This document shows positions 1 to 8,814 of a stretch of 64,000 nucleotides of DNA, one piece after another; position 1 is the stretch's first letter, and each line of letters begins with the position of its first letter. The notes beneath the pieces are model-generated. The model made no database searches and was not told the DNA's origin. It was given only the letters and a program-made list of their open reading frames with translations. Source of the stretch: Streptomyces sedi (GTDB lineage: Bacteria; Actinomycetota; Actinomycetes; Streptomycetales; Streptomycetaceae); assembly GCF_006335015.1 (NCBI RefSeq), contig NZ_VDGT01000022.1, forward strand, positions 49,797-113,796. The letters run 5' to 3'. The position numbers were made by a program, and so were the translations under genes.

Positions 1-50
1 TCAGACCGTTGTCGGCTGACCTGCCGAGTGGGGTGCGGTGGGCCGGGCGG

Positions 51-407
51 TCAGAGGTTGCGGAGTCCAACGAGCACCTGCTCAAGGAGATTCGAGTCGG
101 GTAGGTGTGCGGCCGAACCGGCCGTCTGGGGATGCCGGGCCGTGATCAGGCCCGAGTCGAGCAGGTCGCTGAGGAGGATGCGGACGACGGTGACCGGGAG
201 CTTCAGCTCGGCCGAGACCTCCACCACCGCCGTCGGGTACTGGCACATCCGCAGGATGCGGCTGTGCTCCGACTGCATCCCCGGCGTCGCGTCCGACTCG
301 CTCACCACGAGGGTGACCAGGTCGAACGCGTCCGACGAAGCCCGGCTGCGACCCCGGGTCACGGTGTACAGGCGGTCGGGGTCCTCGTCGCGCCCCGGGC
401 GGGTCAC
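51..407 (-). CDS. cvnC: DUF742 conservon protein (CvnC-type)
   Basis: 118 residues of the DUF742 family, the third member of actinomycete conservons (cvnABCD), which assemble G-protein-like signalling complexes at the membrane. A winged-helix-like core is visible around residues 55-95 (SAELKLPVTVVRILLSDLLD). The start is a GTG whose last two bases lie in the TGA of the upstream cvnB gene (GTGA overlap), so translation is probably coupled. The gene for the CvnD GTPase normally follows; no start for it is visible in bases 1-50, so it should lie just left of the window. The family call is firm; the cellular output of this conservon is unknown. Confidence 0.9.
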   Translation of the reverse strand: MTRPGRDEDPDRLYTVTRGRSRASSDAFDLVTLVVSESDATPGMQSEHSRILRMCQYPTAVVEVSAELKLPVTVVRILLSDLLDSGLITARHPQTAGSAAHLPDSNLLEQVLVGLRNL

Positions 408-862
408 GGGGTCCCGCCTCCGCCGCCCTGCTCGCGTGGCGCGGCGCTGAGGTACTCGCCGAGCTGCTCGACCAGCTCGTTCATGTTGTGGCCGATGACG
501 CCGACGTCGGCGTGCTGGTCGGCGACGATCGCCAGGTGGGCGCCGTCGCCGGCCTCGACGATGAAGAGGATGCCGCCGTAGAACTCGGTCATCGACTGCC
601 GCACGCCGCCCGAGCCGTCGCCGAACTCGATGGACGCGCCGTGCGAGAGGCTCTGGATGCCGGCGGCGATCGCCGCGAGCTGGTCGGCCTGGTCCTCGGA
701 GAGCTCGGGCGTCCGGCAGAGCTTCAGCCCGTCGCGGGAGAGCACCAGCGCGTGCCGGGCGCCCGGGGTGCGGTCAAGCAGCCGCTCCAGCAGCCAGTTG
801 AGCCGCTCGTCCGCCGTCGCTGTCGGGGAGGGATGCCGGGTCCCGGCGGATGATGTGGTCAT
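404..862 (-). CDS. cvnB: Roadblock/LC7-domain conservon protein (CvnB-type)
   Basis: 152 residues with a roadblock/LC7 dynein-light-chain fold, of the kind that regulates small GTPases (MglB-like). The core runs from about residue 20 (LNWLLERLLDRT) through HALVLSRDGL and ends near LGEYL; the C-terminus is a short glycine-rich tail. The ATG at 860-862 overlaps the stop of the upstream kinase-like gene (ATGA), and the gene overlaps cvnC by four bases. In conservons CvnB binds the kinase-like CvnA and the GTPase CvnD. Family and operon position agree fully. Confidence 0.93.
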   Translation of the reverse strand: MTTSSAGTRHPSPTATADERLNWLLERLLDRTPGARHALVLSRDGLKLCRTPELSEDQADQLAAIAAGIQSLSHGASIEFGDGSGGVRQSMTEFYGGILFIVEAGDGAHLAIVADQHADVGVIGHNMNELVEQLGEYLSAAPREQGGGGGTP

Positions 863-2376
863 GGGGTGTGTTCCTCCGGGTGGGACTTTTCTCGGGGGGA
901 GAGTTCGGTCTGGTCGCCGGTGGCGCGGTCCCGTCCCTGGAGGGCCTGACGGAACGCGCCGAACCTGGCGGCGGACTCGGCCGGCGAGTGCGCGGGGGCG
1001 GGGGCGGCGCGGTCCTGGCGGGCGCGTTCCTGCCGGTTGGCGTTGGCCAGGGTGCGGCCCCTGCGGCGCTTGGGCAGGCCGCTCTCGCCGAACTGCGGCA
1101 GCTCGTCGGTGCCGGTCGGGTCCGCGGGGGAGTGCTCGCGCGTGGCCGGCGGGCGGTCGTCGGCGGCCGGTGCCGCGGGCGGGGCGGGGCGCTCGACCTC
1201 GGGCGCCGGGGTCGGCGCGGGGAGGGGCGCGGCGGCCGGGGCGGTCTTCGCGGGGGCGGCGCGGCTCGGCGACTCCTCGGGGGAGCGGGGGCGGGTGATC
1301 AGCTCCTGGGGGATCACCATCAGCACGCCGGTGCCGCCCCTGGCGGACGGGCGGAAGGAGATCCGCAGCCCGTGCTTGCGGGCGAGCCGGCCGACGACGG
1401 CCAGGCCGAGCCGGGTGCCGGAGAGCGTGCTGAGGTCCAGCTCCTTGGCGGAGACGGCGCGTTCGGCGCGGCGCAGCGCCACGTCGCTCATCACGAGGCC
1501 GCTGTCCTCGACGGTGATGACGACGCCGGTCTGCACCTCCTCGACGTAGACGTGCACCTCGGCCGTCGGCGGGGAGAAGTTGGCCGCGTTGTCCAGCAGC
1601 TCGGCGAGCGCGTGCATCACGCCCTCGGCGGCGTGGCCGGCGACGGCGACGTTGACCGTGGAGTGGGAACGCACCCGCTGGTAGCCGCCGATGCGGCCCA
1701 TGGCGCCGCGGATGATGGACTCCATCACGATGGGCTTGGACCAGCGTCGGCCGGAGCGGGCGCCGGTGATCACCGCGATGCTGTCGGCGAGGCGGCCGGC
1801 CTGCGCGGTGCGGTGGTCGAGCAGCAGCAGGTCGCCGAGGACGTCCTCGTCGCCGTGCCGGTGCTCCATGTCCCGCAGCTCGGCCAACATGCCGATGGTC
1901 AGTGCCTGGAGCCGGGCGGCTGCGCCGGCGCCGGCGGCCAGGGCGGCGGCCTTGCCCGCCTCGGCCCTGCCGACCTCCTCGGCGAGGGTGCGCAGCACCT
2001 TGGCCTCGGCGTTGTTGTCCGGGCGTGCGGCGCCCAGCGCCGTGTCGGTCGACGCGCCGCCGCGCAGGCGGCCCACGAGCGCGGGCACCTCCTGGTCGGC
2101 GAAGTCGTCGAGGCGGTGCCGCCGTTCGGCCAGCTCGGCGGTGAGGCGTCGGGTTTCGGCCCGGCCGTGCACGGCCCAGGGCACCGCGACGCAGAGCGCG
2201 AGCGCGGCGGCTCCGGCGCCCCACGCGAGGGGGGTCCGCACGGAGTCGTCGGCGAGCGAGACGGCGACGGTCCAGGTGAGACCCGTGACCATCAGGGTGA
2301 TCAGCAGGGCGAGCACCATCTGACGCTTCGCCGGGCGCTGCGGCCTCGGGCGTTCCGGCCGGGTGTGCGCTGTCAT
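859..2376 (-). CDS. cvnA: Conservon sensor kinase-like ATP-binding protein (CvnA-type)
   Basis: 505 residues. Two N-terminal hydrophobic segments (about residues 20-40, MVLALLITLMVTGLTWTVAV, and 50-68) anchor the protein, followed by a coiled linker and a GHKL ATPase domain: N-box HALAELLDNAANFS, G1 VEDSGLVMS, and a later GTRLGLAVV motif. The C-terminal 130 residues are proline/alanine-rich and probably disordered. No typical histidine-kinase H-box is evident, as usual for CvnA. The ATG at 2374-2376 was chosen because the protein then begins with a short basic segment before the first membrane helix; a more distal ATG at 2448 is open but lies upstream of the -10-like box. First gene of the leftward cvnABC operon. 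Confidence 0.9.
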   Translation of the reverse strand: MTAHTRPERPRPQRPAKRQMVLALLITLMVTGLTWTVAVSLADDSVRTPLAWGAGAAALALCVAVPWAVHGRAETRRLTAELAERRHRLDDFADQEVPALVGRLRGGASTDTALGAARPDNNAEAKVLRTLAEEVGRAEAGKAAALAAGAGAAARLQALTIGMLAELRDMEHRHGDEDVLGDLLLLDHRTAQAGRLADSIAVITGARSGRRWSKPIVMESIIRGAMGRIGGYQRVRSHSTVNVAVAGHAAEGVMHALAELLDNAANFSPPTAEVHVYVEEVQTGVVITVEDSGLVMSDVALRRAERAVSAKELDLSTLSGTRLGLAVVGRLARKHGLRISFRPSARGGTGVLMVIPQELITRPRSPEESPSRAAPAKTAPAAAPLPAPTPAPEVERPAPPAAPAADDRPPATREHSPADPTGTDELPQFGESGLPKRRRGRTLANANRQERARQDRAAPAPAHSPAESAARFGAFRQALQGRDRATGDQTELSPREKSHPEEHTP

Positions 2377-2422
2377 GAAACGGGACCTCGGGGGGACGTC
2401 AGGGGGCGTTAATTGGCCAACA

Positions 2423-2454
2423 CTATAGGGTGAGTTGAGACCCTCCACGGTCTC
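2423..2454 (-). promoter_or_regulatory. Promoter box and inverted repeat upstream of cvnA
   Basis: On the minus strand a TATAGT box (2423-2428) lies about 45 bases upstream of the cvnA start. Just upstream is the inverted repeat GAGACC-N6-GGTCTC (2437-2454), which could bind a repressor or activator. It lies between cvnA and the divergent oxidoreductase gene, so it could serve either. No family can be assigned to the binding protein. Confidence 0.4.
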
Positions 2455-2530
2455 ATGCTTTTCGGAATTGCGGGTGTTTTCCGCGCGCTCCGACGCCCCG
2501 ACCTCGCGAAAAGGGTGCAGGCTGGGAGTT

Positions 2531-5398
2531 ATGGAACGGCTGAGGCGAACGACGGTCGATCAGAGAAACGGGAAGTATCCGGCGCAGGGGGCGGATGACG
2601 CCGGAGCGCGGGAGTTGGCCGCCGCGCTTCGCGCCCGGGTGCGCGGCGAGGTCGAATTCGACGCGGCCGGCCGGGCGCTGACGACGATGGACGCGTCCAA
2701 CTACCGCCGGGTGCCGCTCGGCGTGGTGGCGCCGAGGGACGCCGAGGACGTGGCCGTCGCCCTCGCGGTGGCCGCCGAGCGCGGGGTGCCGGTGGTGGCC
2801 AGGGGCGGCGGCACCAGCATCGCGGGGCAGGCCACGGGGCTCGGCCTGGTGCTGGACTTCACCCGCCACATGAACCGCGTGCTGTCCGTCGACCCGGAGG
2901 CGCGGACGGCCGTGGTGCAGCCGGGGGTGATCTGTGACGCGCTGCGTTCCGAGGCGTCCGTGCACGGTCTGACGTTCGGTCCCGATCCGTCCACGCACAG
3001 CCGTTGCACGCTGGGCGGGATGATCGGCAACAACTCCTGCGGCTCGCACTCGGTCGCGTGGGGCACGACGGCGGACAACACGCGGCGGGTCACGGCGCTG
3101 ACCTACCGGGGCGAGGAGGCGGTGCTCGGGCGGGGCGGCGAGGGCGTTCCCGAGCGGCTGCGGGCCGGCGTCGAGTCGCTGGTCGCGGGCGAACTGGCCA
3201 GGCTGCGCACGGGCTTCCCCGACCTGCCGCGGCGGATCTCGGGGTACGCGCTGGACGAGTTGCTGCCGGAGCGCGGGCGGGACTGGGCGCGGGCGTTCAC
3301 CGGCTCGGAGGGCACCCTGGGGGTGCTCACCGAGGCGGAGGTGGCGCTGGTCGCGCCGCCGGCGGCGCGGGCGCTGGCGGTGCTGGGCTATCCGCAGGAG
3401 AGCGCGGCGGCCGAGGCGGCGGCCGGGCTGCTGGCGCACGGGCCGCTGACCGTGGAGGGGATGGCGGCCGACCTGGTGGGCGACGCGGCGGCTGCCTCGC
3501 TGCCGCGCGGCGGCGCGTGGCTGTTCGTCGAGGTCGGCGGCGCCGACCCGGGCGAGGCGCGGGCCGCCGCCGAGGCGGTGTGCCGGGCGTCGGCGGAGGA
3601 GTCCACGGGCAGCGCGGTGCTCACCGAACCGGCGGAGCAGCGCGCGCTGTGGCGGATCAGGGAGGACGCCTCGGGCACCGCGACCCGGCTGCCGGACGGC
3701 GGCGAGGCGTGGCCCGGTTGGGAGGACTGCGCGGTGCCGCCGGCCCGACTGGGCGCCTATCTGCGGGAGTTCCGGGGGCTGCTGCGCGACCACGGGCTGC
3801 GCGGGCTGCCGTACGGGCACTTCGGCGACGGCTGCATCCATGTCCGGATCGACTTCGACCTGCTGAGCGAGCCGGGGGTGGCGCGGTTCCGGGAGTTCGG
3901 CGTGGAGCTGGCGGACCTGGTGGTGGCGCACGGCGGCTCGCTCTCCGGGGAGCACGGCGACGGGCTGGCGCGCTCGGAGCTGCTGGGCCGGATGTACGGG
4001 CCCGAACTGGTCGGCGTCTTCGACCGGTTCAAGGACCTGTGGGACCCGGACGGCGGGCTGAACCCCGGGGTGGTCTCCCGGCCCGCGCCGCTGGACGCCG
4101 ACCTGCGGTTTCTCGGGATGCCGAGCCGGCCGCCGGTCGCGTTCTCCTACCCCGGGGACGGCGGCGACTTCTCGGCGGCGGTGCGGCGCTGCGTCGGGGT
4201 CGCCAAGTGCCGTGAGCCGGGGCCGGGTTCCGGGGTGATGTGCCCCTCGTTCCGGGCGACGGGCCGGGAGGAGCACTCGACCAGGGGCCGCGCCAGGCTG
4301 CTGCACGAGATGCTGCTGGGCGAGGTGGTCACGGACGGGTGGCGCTCGACGGAGGTGCGGGACGCGCTGGACCTGTGTCTGTCCTGCAAGGGGTGCCGCA
4401 GCGACTGCCCGGTGGGCGTCGACATGGCCACCTACAAGGCCGAGTTCCTGAACCATCACTATGCGGGGAGGCCGCGCCCCGCGGCGCACTACGCCATGGG
4501 GCGGCTGCCGACCTGGCTGCGGCTGACGGCGGCGCTGCGGCTGGCGGGTCCCGCCAACGTGGCGGGCCGGATCGGGCCGTTGGCGGCGGTGGCCAAGCGG
4601 CTGGGCGGGATCGCGCCGGAGCGGGCCATCCCGCCGCTGGCGCGGGAGCCGTTCACCCGCTGGTGGGCGCGGCAGGGGCGGGCGCCGGGGGGCGACGTGG
4701 TGCTCTTCCCCGACAGCTTCACCAACTACCTGTCGCCGGAGGCGGGTCGGGCGGCGGTCCGGGTCCTCGACGACGCGGGGCTGGGGACGCGGCTGCCGGC
4801 GGGAGCGGTCTGCTGCGGGCTGACGGAGGTCTCCACCGGCCAGCTGGACCGGGCGCGCGCGGCGGGGCGGCGGACCCTGGACCGGCTGGAGGGCGACATC
4901 GAGGCGGGGCGGACGGTGACGGTGCTGGAGCCGCCGTGCGCCGCCGCGCTCCGCACCGACCTGCCCGAGCTGCTGCCGGACGACCCGCGCGCCGCCCGAC
5001 TGGCCGCCTCGGTGCGGACGTTCGCCGAGACGCTGACGGAGCTGGCGCCCGACTGGAGGCCGCCGGTGATCGGCCGGCCGGTGGCCGGGCAGACCCACTG
5101 CCACCAGCACGCGGTGCTGGGCGACGCGGCGGACCGGGCGCTGCGCGCGGCGGCGGGGCTGAGCGGCGGGCTCTCCTCGGGGTGCTGCGGTCTCGCGGGG
5201 AACTTCGGCTTCGAGAAGGGGCACTACGAGGTGTCCGTGGCGTGCGCGGAGGACCAGTTGCTGCCCTCGGTGCGCACGGCGCCAGCGGACGCGGTGCTGG
5301 TCGCCGACGGCTACTCCTGCCGGCTGCAACTCGACCAGTTGGCCGGGGTCGGCGCGCGGCACTTCGCCGAGGTGTTGGCGGAACACCTGGAACGGTAG
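2531..5398 (+). CDS. FAD-linked oxidase fused to Fe-S / CCG-domain subunit
   Basis: 955 residues. N-terminal PCMH-type FAD-binding domain (about residues 40-250; RGGGTSIAGQATG, and the FAD-proximal GGMIGNNSCGSHS), an FAD-oxidase C-terminal domain (about 250-520; PYGHFGDGCIHVR and SLSGEHGDG), then a ferredoxin-like part with two cysteine clusters (CVGVAKC...MC near 555-575 and CLSCKGCRSDCPVG near 615). The end carries two CCG motifs (AVCCG and SGCCGLAGNFG) as in the GlpC/GlcF/heterodisulfide-reductase group. This is the fused D-lactate/2-hydroxyacid dehydrogenase (glycolate-oxidase-like) architecture, passing electrons to the membrane quinone pool. Start ATG 2531 has GGGAG five bases upstream; an ATG or GTG further 5' would cross the promoter region. 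Substrate (D-lactate, glycolate or D-2-hydroxyglutarate) is not determinable here. Confidence 0.88.
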   Translation: MERLRRTTVDQRNGKYPAQGADDAGARELAAALRARVRGEVEFDAAGRALTTMDASNYRRVPLGVVAPRDAEDVAVALAVAAERGVPVVARGGGTSIAGQATGLGLVLDFTRHMNRVLSVDPEARTAVVQPGVICDALRSEASVHGLTFGPDPSTHSRCTLGGMIGNNSCGSHSVAWGTTADNTRRVTALTYRGEEAVLGRGGEGVPERLRAGVESLVAGELARLRTGFPDLPRRISGYALDELLPERGRDWARAFTGSEGTLGVLTEAEVALVAPPAARALAVLGYPQESAAAEAAAGLLAHGPLTVEGMAADLVGDAAAASLPRGGAWLFVEVGGADPGEARAAAEAVCRASAEESTGSAVLTEPAEQRALWRIREDASGTATRLPDGGEAWPGWEDCAVPPARLGAYLREFRGLLRDHGLRGLPYGHFGDGCIHVRIDFDLLSEPGVARFREFGVELADLVVAHGGSLSGEHGDGLARSELLGRMYGPELVGVFDRFKDLWDPDGGLNPGVVSRPAPLDADLRFLGMPSRPPVAFSYPGDGGDFSAAVRRCVGVAKCREPGPGSGVMCPSFRATGREEHSTRGRARLLHEMLLGEVVTDGWRSTEVRDALDLCLSCKGCRSDCPVGVDMATYKAEFLNHHYAGRPRPAAHYAMGRLPTWLRLTAALRLAGPANVAGRIGPLAAVAKRLGGIAPERAIPPLAREPFTRWWARQGRAPGGDVVLFPDSFTNYLSPEAGRAAVRVLDDAGLGTRLPAGAVCCGLTEVSTGQLDRARAAGRRTLDRLEGDIEAGRTVTVLEPPCAAALRTDLPELLPDDPRAARLAASVRTFAETLTELAPDWRPPVIGRPVAGQTHCHQHAVLGDAADRALRAAAGLSGGLSSGCCGLAGNFGFEKGHYEVSVACAEDQLLPSVRTAPADAVLVADGYSCRLQLDQLAGVGARHFAEVLAEHLER

Positions 5399-5479
5399 GA
5401 ACGCGGAGGGGCGTTCGGTATCCCGTTCGGCGTTCGGCTGTGGGCGTTCAGCGGGTTTTCTTGAATTATGAATTTCTTT

Positions 5480-5516
5480 CTTCGGGGTGGTGGCCGGGTC
5501 GGCCGCCGCCCCGAAG
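5480..5516 (+). terminator. Strong hairpin after the FAD/Fe-S oxidase
   Basis: Arms 5480-5495 (CTTCGGGGTGGTGGCC) and 5501-5516 (GGCCGCCGCCCCGAAG) form a 16-bp stem with two U-G pairs and a five-base loop, 82 bases after the oxidase stop. No U-tract follows, as is usual in streptomycetes. The rest of 5399-5765 holds no gene that I can support. Confidence 0.65.
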
Positions 5517-5765
5517 GCGGTAGCGCCATATCGGTGCGTGACGGCTGCCTTTTGTCCTCGTCTTTCCGGCGCGTTTCGGGGCCTTCGCGCGGCTTGGCCG
5601 GCGCGCCGTCCTGGCCGTCGCCGCGCGTCGCGACGGCACGGCCGAAACCGCGCGCCGCGGCCCGTCCCCCCGGAGTCGCCCTCAACCTCCCCCGGGGCCG
5701 CGCCCGTTCACCCCGCTGAACAAGCGTCGCCCCCGCCAGGTCCGCCGTCGGGCCTGTGCGGACCC

Positions 5766-5794
5766 TTGACGCCCCTCGGGGGCACTTCTACAGT
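5766..5794 (+). promoter_or_regulatory. Vegetative-type promoter for the glucarate operon
   Basis: TTGACG (5766-5771), a 17-base spacer and TACAGT (5789-5794) match the consensus for the principal sigma factor closely. The predicted start point near 5801 leaves a leader of about 45 bases containing the palindrome at 5821-5834. Confidence 0.7.
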
Positions 5795-5820
5795 TGCCGC
5801 GTCTGTTCACCAGAATGGCC

Positions 5821-5834
5821 CATATTCAAATATG
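5821..5834 (+). promoter_or_regulatory. AT-rich palindromic operator before the dehydratase gene
   Basis: CATATT-CA-AATATG is a perfect 6-bp inverted repeat in otherwise GC-rich DNA. It lies in the transcribed leader, 14 bases before the start codon, flanked by a wider TTCAC/GTGAA pair. The position suits a repressor, for example of the GntR class. No regulator gene adjoins it, so the protein is unknown. Confidence 0.5.
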
Positions 5835-5847
5835 TGAATGGTCGGCT

Positions 5848-7107
5848 ATGCGCATACGCGAGATCCACCTGACCCCCGTCGCCTTCCGCGACCCGCCCCT
5901 GCTCAACGCCAGCGGCGTCCACGAGCCCTGGGCGCTGCGCACCATCGTCGAGGTGATCACCGACGACGGCCTGAGCGGACTCGGCGAGACCTACGGCGAC
6001 CGCTCCCACCTGGAGCGACTGCGCGCGGCTGCCCCCGCGTTGATCGGCGTCGAGGTGCACGCGCACCACGCGCAGTACGCCGCCGTCGCCGCGACCGTCG
6101 GCGGCGACGTCTTCGTCGACCAGCACGGGCTGACCGGCGCCGGCAGCAACCAGAAGACGGTGGACGCCGTCTTCTCCCCCTTCGAGGTCGCCTGCCTCGA
6201 CATCAGGGGCAAGGCCGCGGGGCTGCGCGTCGCCGACCTCCTCGGCGGGCCCGTGCGGGAGGCCGTCCCCTACAGCGCCTACCTCTTCTACAAGTGGGCC
6301 GGCCACCCGGGCGAGGACGAGGACCGGTTCGGCGCCGCGCTCGACCCCGAGGGCATCGCCGCCCAGGCGCGGCTCTTCGTCGAGGAGTACGGCTTCGGCT
6401 CGATCAAGCTCAAGGGCGGCGTCCTGCCCCCCGACGAGGAGATCGAGGCCGTCCACGCGCTCCGCGAGGCGTTCCCCGACCTGCCGCTGCGCATCGACCC
6501 CAACGCCGCCTGGACGCCCGAGACCTCGATCCGCGTCGGCCGCGCCCTCGACGGCGTGCTGGAGTACCTGGAGGACCCCGCCCCCGAGATCGAGGGCATG
6601 GCGAAGGTCGCCCCCGAGGTCCCGATGAAGCTGGCCACCAACATGTGCGTGGTCACCCACGCCCATCTGCCGCCCGCCCTCGCCCAGGGCGCCATCGGGG
6701 TGCTGCTCACCGACCACCACTACTGGGGCGGGCTGCTGCGCTCCACCCAGGTCGCCGCGCTCTGCGACACCTTCGGGCTCGAACTCTCCATGCACTCCAA
6801 CACCCACCTGGGCATCAGCCTCGCCGCCATGACGCACCTGGCCGCGGCCGTGCCCAACCTGAACCACGCGTGCGACACCCACACCCCCTGGCAACAGGGC
6901 CAGGACGTGGTGGTCCCCGGTGCGCTGCGGTTCGTCGAGGGCGCGGTGCCGCTCCCCGAGGCACCGGGACTCGGCGTCGCACTCGACCGGGACGCGCTGG
7001 GCGCGCTCCACGAGAACTACCTCCGATGTGGCGTCGAACGGCGGGACGACACCGCGTACATGCGGCGGTTCGACCCGACGTTCCAACCGAAGCGCGCGCA
7101 CTGGTGA
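5848..7107 (+). CDS. gudD: Glucarate dehydratase-like enolase-superfamily enzyme
   Basis: 419 residues of the enolase superfamily, mandelate-racemase/glucarate-dehydratase group. Visible active-site pattern: base motif KLKGG with K187 and K189, metal ligands D217 (RIDPNAAW), E242 (EYLEDP) and N265 (KLATNMC), D289 and the second base H316 (SMHSNTHLGIS). This set, especially ATNMC and the HSNTHLGIS block, is the D-glucarate dehydratase signature, so the likely reaction is D-glucarate (or L-idarate) to 5-keto-4-deoxyglucarate. Start ATG 5848 begins the conserved MRIREIHLTPVAFRDPPLLN block; upstream in-frame codons lie inside the operator. The symporter gene follows after 81 bases. The next enzyme of the pathway is not in the window, so substrate is inferred from motif only. 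Confidence 0.85.
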   Translation: MRIREIHLTPVAFRDPPLLNASGVHEPWALRTIVEVITDDGLSGLGETYGDRSHLERLRAAAPALIGVEVHAHHAQYAAVAATVGGDVFVDQHGLTGAGSNQKTVDAVFSPFEVACLDIRGKAAGLRVADLLGGPVREAVPYSAYLFYKWAGHPGEDEDRFGAALDPEGIAAQARLFVEEYGFGSIKLKGGVLPPDEEIEAVHALREAFPDLPLRIDPNAAWTPETSIRVGRALDGVLEYLEDPAPEIEGMAKVAPEVPMKLATNMCVVTHAHLPPALAQGAIGVLLTDHHYWGGLLRSTQVAALCDTFGLELSMHSNTHLGISLAAMTHLAAAVPNLNHACDTHTPWQQGQDVVVPGALRFVEGAVPLPEAPGLGVALDRDALGALHENYLRCGVERRDDTAYMRRFDPTFQPKRAHW

Positions 7108-7188
7108 GTCGGGCCCGGCCCGGCGCGCTGGCGGCGGGCAGGACCCGCGCACAGCCCCGTTCCCCGCCCCCTCCGTTTAGGAGCCGCG

Positions 7189-8709
7189 ATGTCCGCACTC
7201 GACTGGATCGTGGTCGCCGGCTACTTCCTCGTGGTGGTCGCCATCGGCTGGTGGTCCAAGCAACGCATCCACGACGTGGCCGACTTCTTCACCGCCCGCG
7301 GCCGAATACCCTGGTGGCTCTCCGGCATCTCGCACCACATGTCGGGCTACAGCGCGGTGATGTTCGTCGCCTTCGCCGCGGTCGCCTACGACGACGGGAT
7401 CACCGTCTACTTCTGGTGGCCGCTGACCATCGGACTCGGCGTCGGCGTCGGCGCGTTCCTCTTCGCCGCCCGCTGGAACCGGCTGCGCGCCAAACACGAC
7501 GTCAAGTCGCCACTCGAATACCTGGCCCGCCGCTACAACCTGCCCACCCAGCAGGTCCTCGCCTACAGCGGGGCCGCCCTGAAGGTCGTGGACATCGCCG
7601 CCAAGTGGGTCGCGATCTCCGTGCTGTTGAAGGGCTTCGCCGACATCCCCCTGGAGGTCGGCATCATCTTCACCGGGGTCGCGACCATGGCCTACATGAC
7701 GGTGGGCGGCCTCTGGGCCGACGTGCTCACCGACATGGGGCAGTTCGTGATCCAGGCCGTCGCCGGCTTCGCGATGCTGTTCGCGGTGATGATCGAACTC
7801 GGCGCCGACTTCCCGTTCACCATGTGGGGCGACCTGCCCGACGGCCACGGCGACCCGGTCAGCGGCTCCGTGACCACCTGGCTGATCATCGCGTTCCTCT
7901 TCGTGAAGACCTTCGAGTACAACGGCGGCATGTGGAACCTGGCGCAGCGCTACATGGCCGCGCCCTCCGGCTCCGCGGCCAAGCGCTCGGCGCTGCTCTC
8001 CAGCGCGCTGTGGCTGGTCTGGCCGCTGATCCTCTTCCTGCCGATGGTCGCGGCGCCGCTGATCGTGCCCGGGCTCACCGCCGGCGAGGAGTCCTATGTC
8101 GCGCTCGCCAAGGAGCTGCTGCCCGCCGGCCTGATCGGGCTGATGCTGGCCGGCTTCTTCTCCCACACGATGGCGATGGTGGCCTCCGACTCCAACGTGA
8201 TCACCGCCGTGATCACCCGGGACATCGCGCCCGTGCTGGTCCCGAAGGTCCGCCGCCTCACCGAGCGCGCCCAGCTGACGTTCGCCCGCATCACCACCGT
8301 GCTCTTCGTCAGCCTCAGCATGACGATCGCGATCACCACCAGGGGAGAGGGGTTCGTCCTCGACACCGTGGTGCAACTCGTCGCCGCCACCATGGGCCCC
8401 ATCTCCATCCCGCTGATGCTGGGGCTGCTGCCCTGGTTCCGCAGGATCGGGCCGACGGCGGCGATCGTCTCCTGGGCGGGCGGCCTGCTCGTCTGGTACG
8501 TGGTGCGGTACCAGATCGACGGCTCGACCGAGGCCGCGATCGTCGGGCTGCCGCTGCTCACCTCCCTCGTGCTCTACCTGGGCATCGGCTTCCTGAAGCC
8601 GGAGAGCACCCCGGAGAGCGAGGAACTGGTGCTGTCCCTCAACTCCGACCCCGGCGAGGACGACACCGACGACGGCCGCCCCGGCCGCGACCAGGTCACC
8701 ACCGGCTGA
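7189..8709 (+). CDS. Sodium:solute symporter (SSS family)
   Basis: 506 residues with about 13 predicted transmembrane helices and the SSS core: N-terminal ALDWIVVAGYFLVVVAIGWWSK, the FFTARGRIPWWLSGISHHMSGYSA block, and LEYLARRYN in the third loop. It belongs to the sugar/sugar-acid branch (Na+/galactose-like) rather than proline or acetate permeases. The start has GGAG seven bases upstream. It follows the glucarate dehydratase in the same orientation and probably shares its promoter, which suggests uptake of an aldarate or related sugar acid. The C-terminus is acidic and cytoplasmic. Substrate is inference. Confidence 0.88.
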   Translation: MSALDWIVVAGYFLVVVAIGWWSKQRIHDVADFFTARGRIPWWLSGISHHMSGYSAVMFVAFAAVAYDDGITVYFWWPLTIGLGVGVGAFLFAARWNRLRAKHDVKSPLEYLARRYNLPTQQVLAYSGAALKVVDIAAKWVAISVLLKGFADIPLEVGIIFTGVATMAYMTVGGLWADVLTDMGQFVIQAVAGFAMLFAVMIELGADFPFTMWGDLPDGHGDPVSGSVTTWLIIAFLFVKTFEYNGGMWNLAQRYMAAPSGSAAKRSALLSSALWLVWPLILFLPMVAAPLIVPGLTAGEESYVALAKELLPAGLIGLMLAGFFSHTMAMVASDSNVITAVITRDIAPVLVPKVRRLTERAQLTFARITTVLFVSLSMTIAITTRGEGFVLDTVVQLVAATMGPISIPLMLGLLPWFRRIGPTAAIVSWAGGLLVWYVVRYQIDGSTEAAIVGLPLLTSLVLYLGIGFLKPESTPESEELVLSLNSDPGEDDTDDGRPGRDQVTTG

Positions 8710-8717
8710 CGCCCCGT

Positions 8718-8754
8718 GCCCCGGCCCCCCCAAACACCGCGCGGGGGCCGGGGC
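8718..8754. terminator. Bidirectional terminator
   Basis: Arms GCCCCGGCCCCC (8718-8729) and GGGGGCCGGGGC (8743-8754) form a perfect 12-bp stem with a 13-base loop between the convergent symporter and PhzF-like genes. Confidence 0.75.
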
Positions 8755-8814
8755 CGCTGGCTAGGGTGGCGGCTCATGACCATCGACATCGTCGACTACG
8801 ACCGGGGGCGGCAC

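Noticed and set aside
1..50. Start of a cvnD gene
   Set aside because: No ATG or GTG reading leftward with a ribosome site was found in these bases; the gene, if present, begins outside the window.
404..2224. Long open frame on the minus strand across cvnB and cvnA, rich in arginine and proline
   Set aside because: It is a frame-shifted shadow of the cvnA gene; only its last 152 codons, in the correct frame for CvnB, encode a recognisable protein.
2453..5386. 977-codon open frame antisense to the FAD/Fe-S oxidase
   Set aside because: Amino-acid composition is arginine/proline/glutamine-rich and without domains; high GC makes antisense frames stay open.
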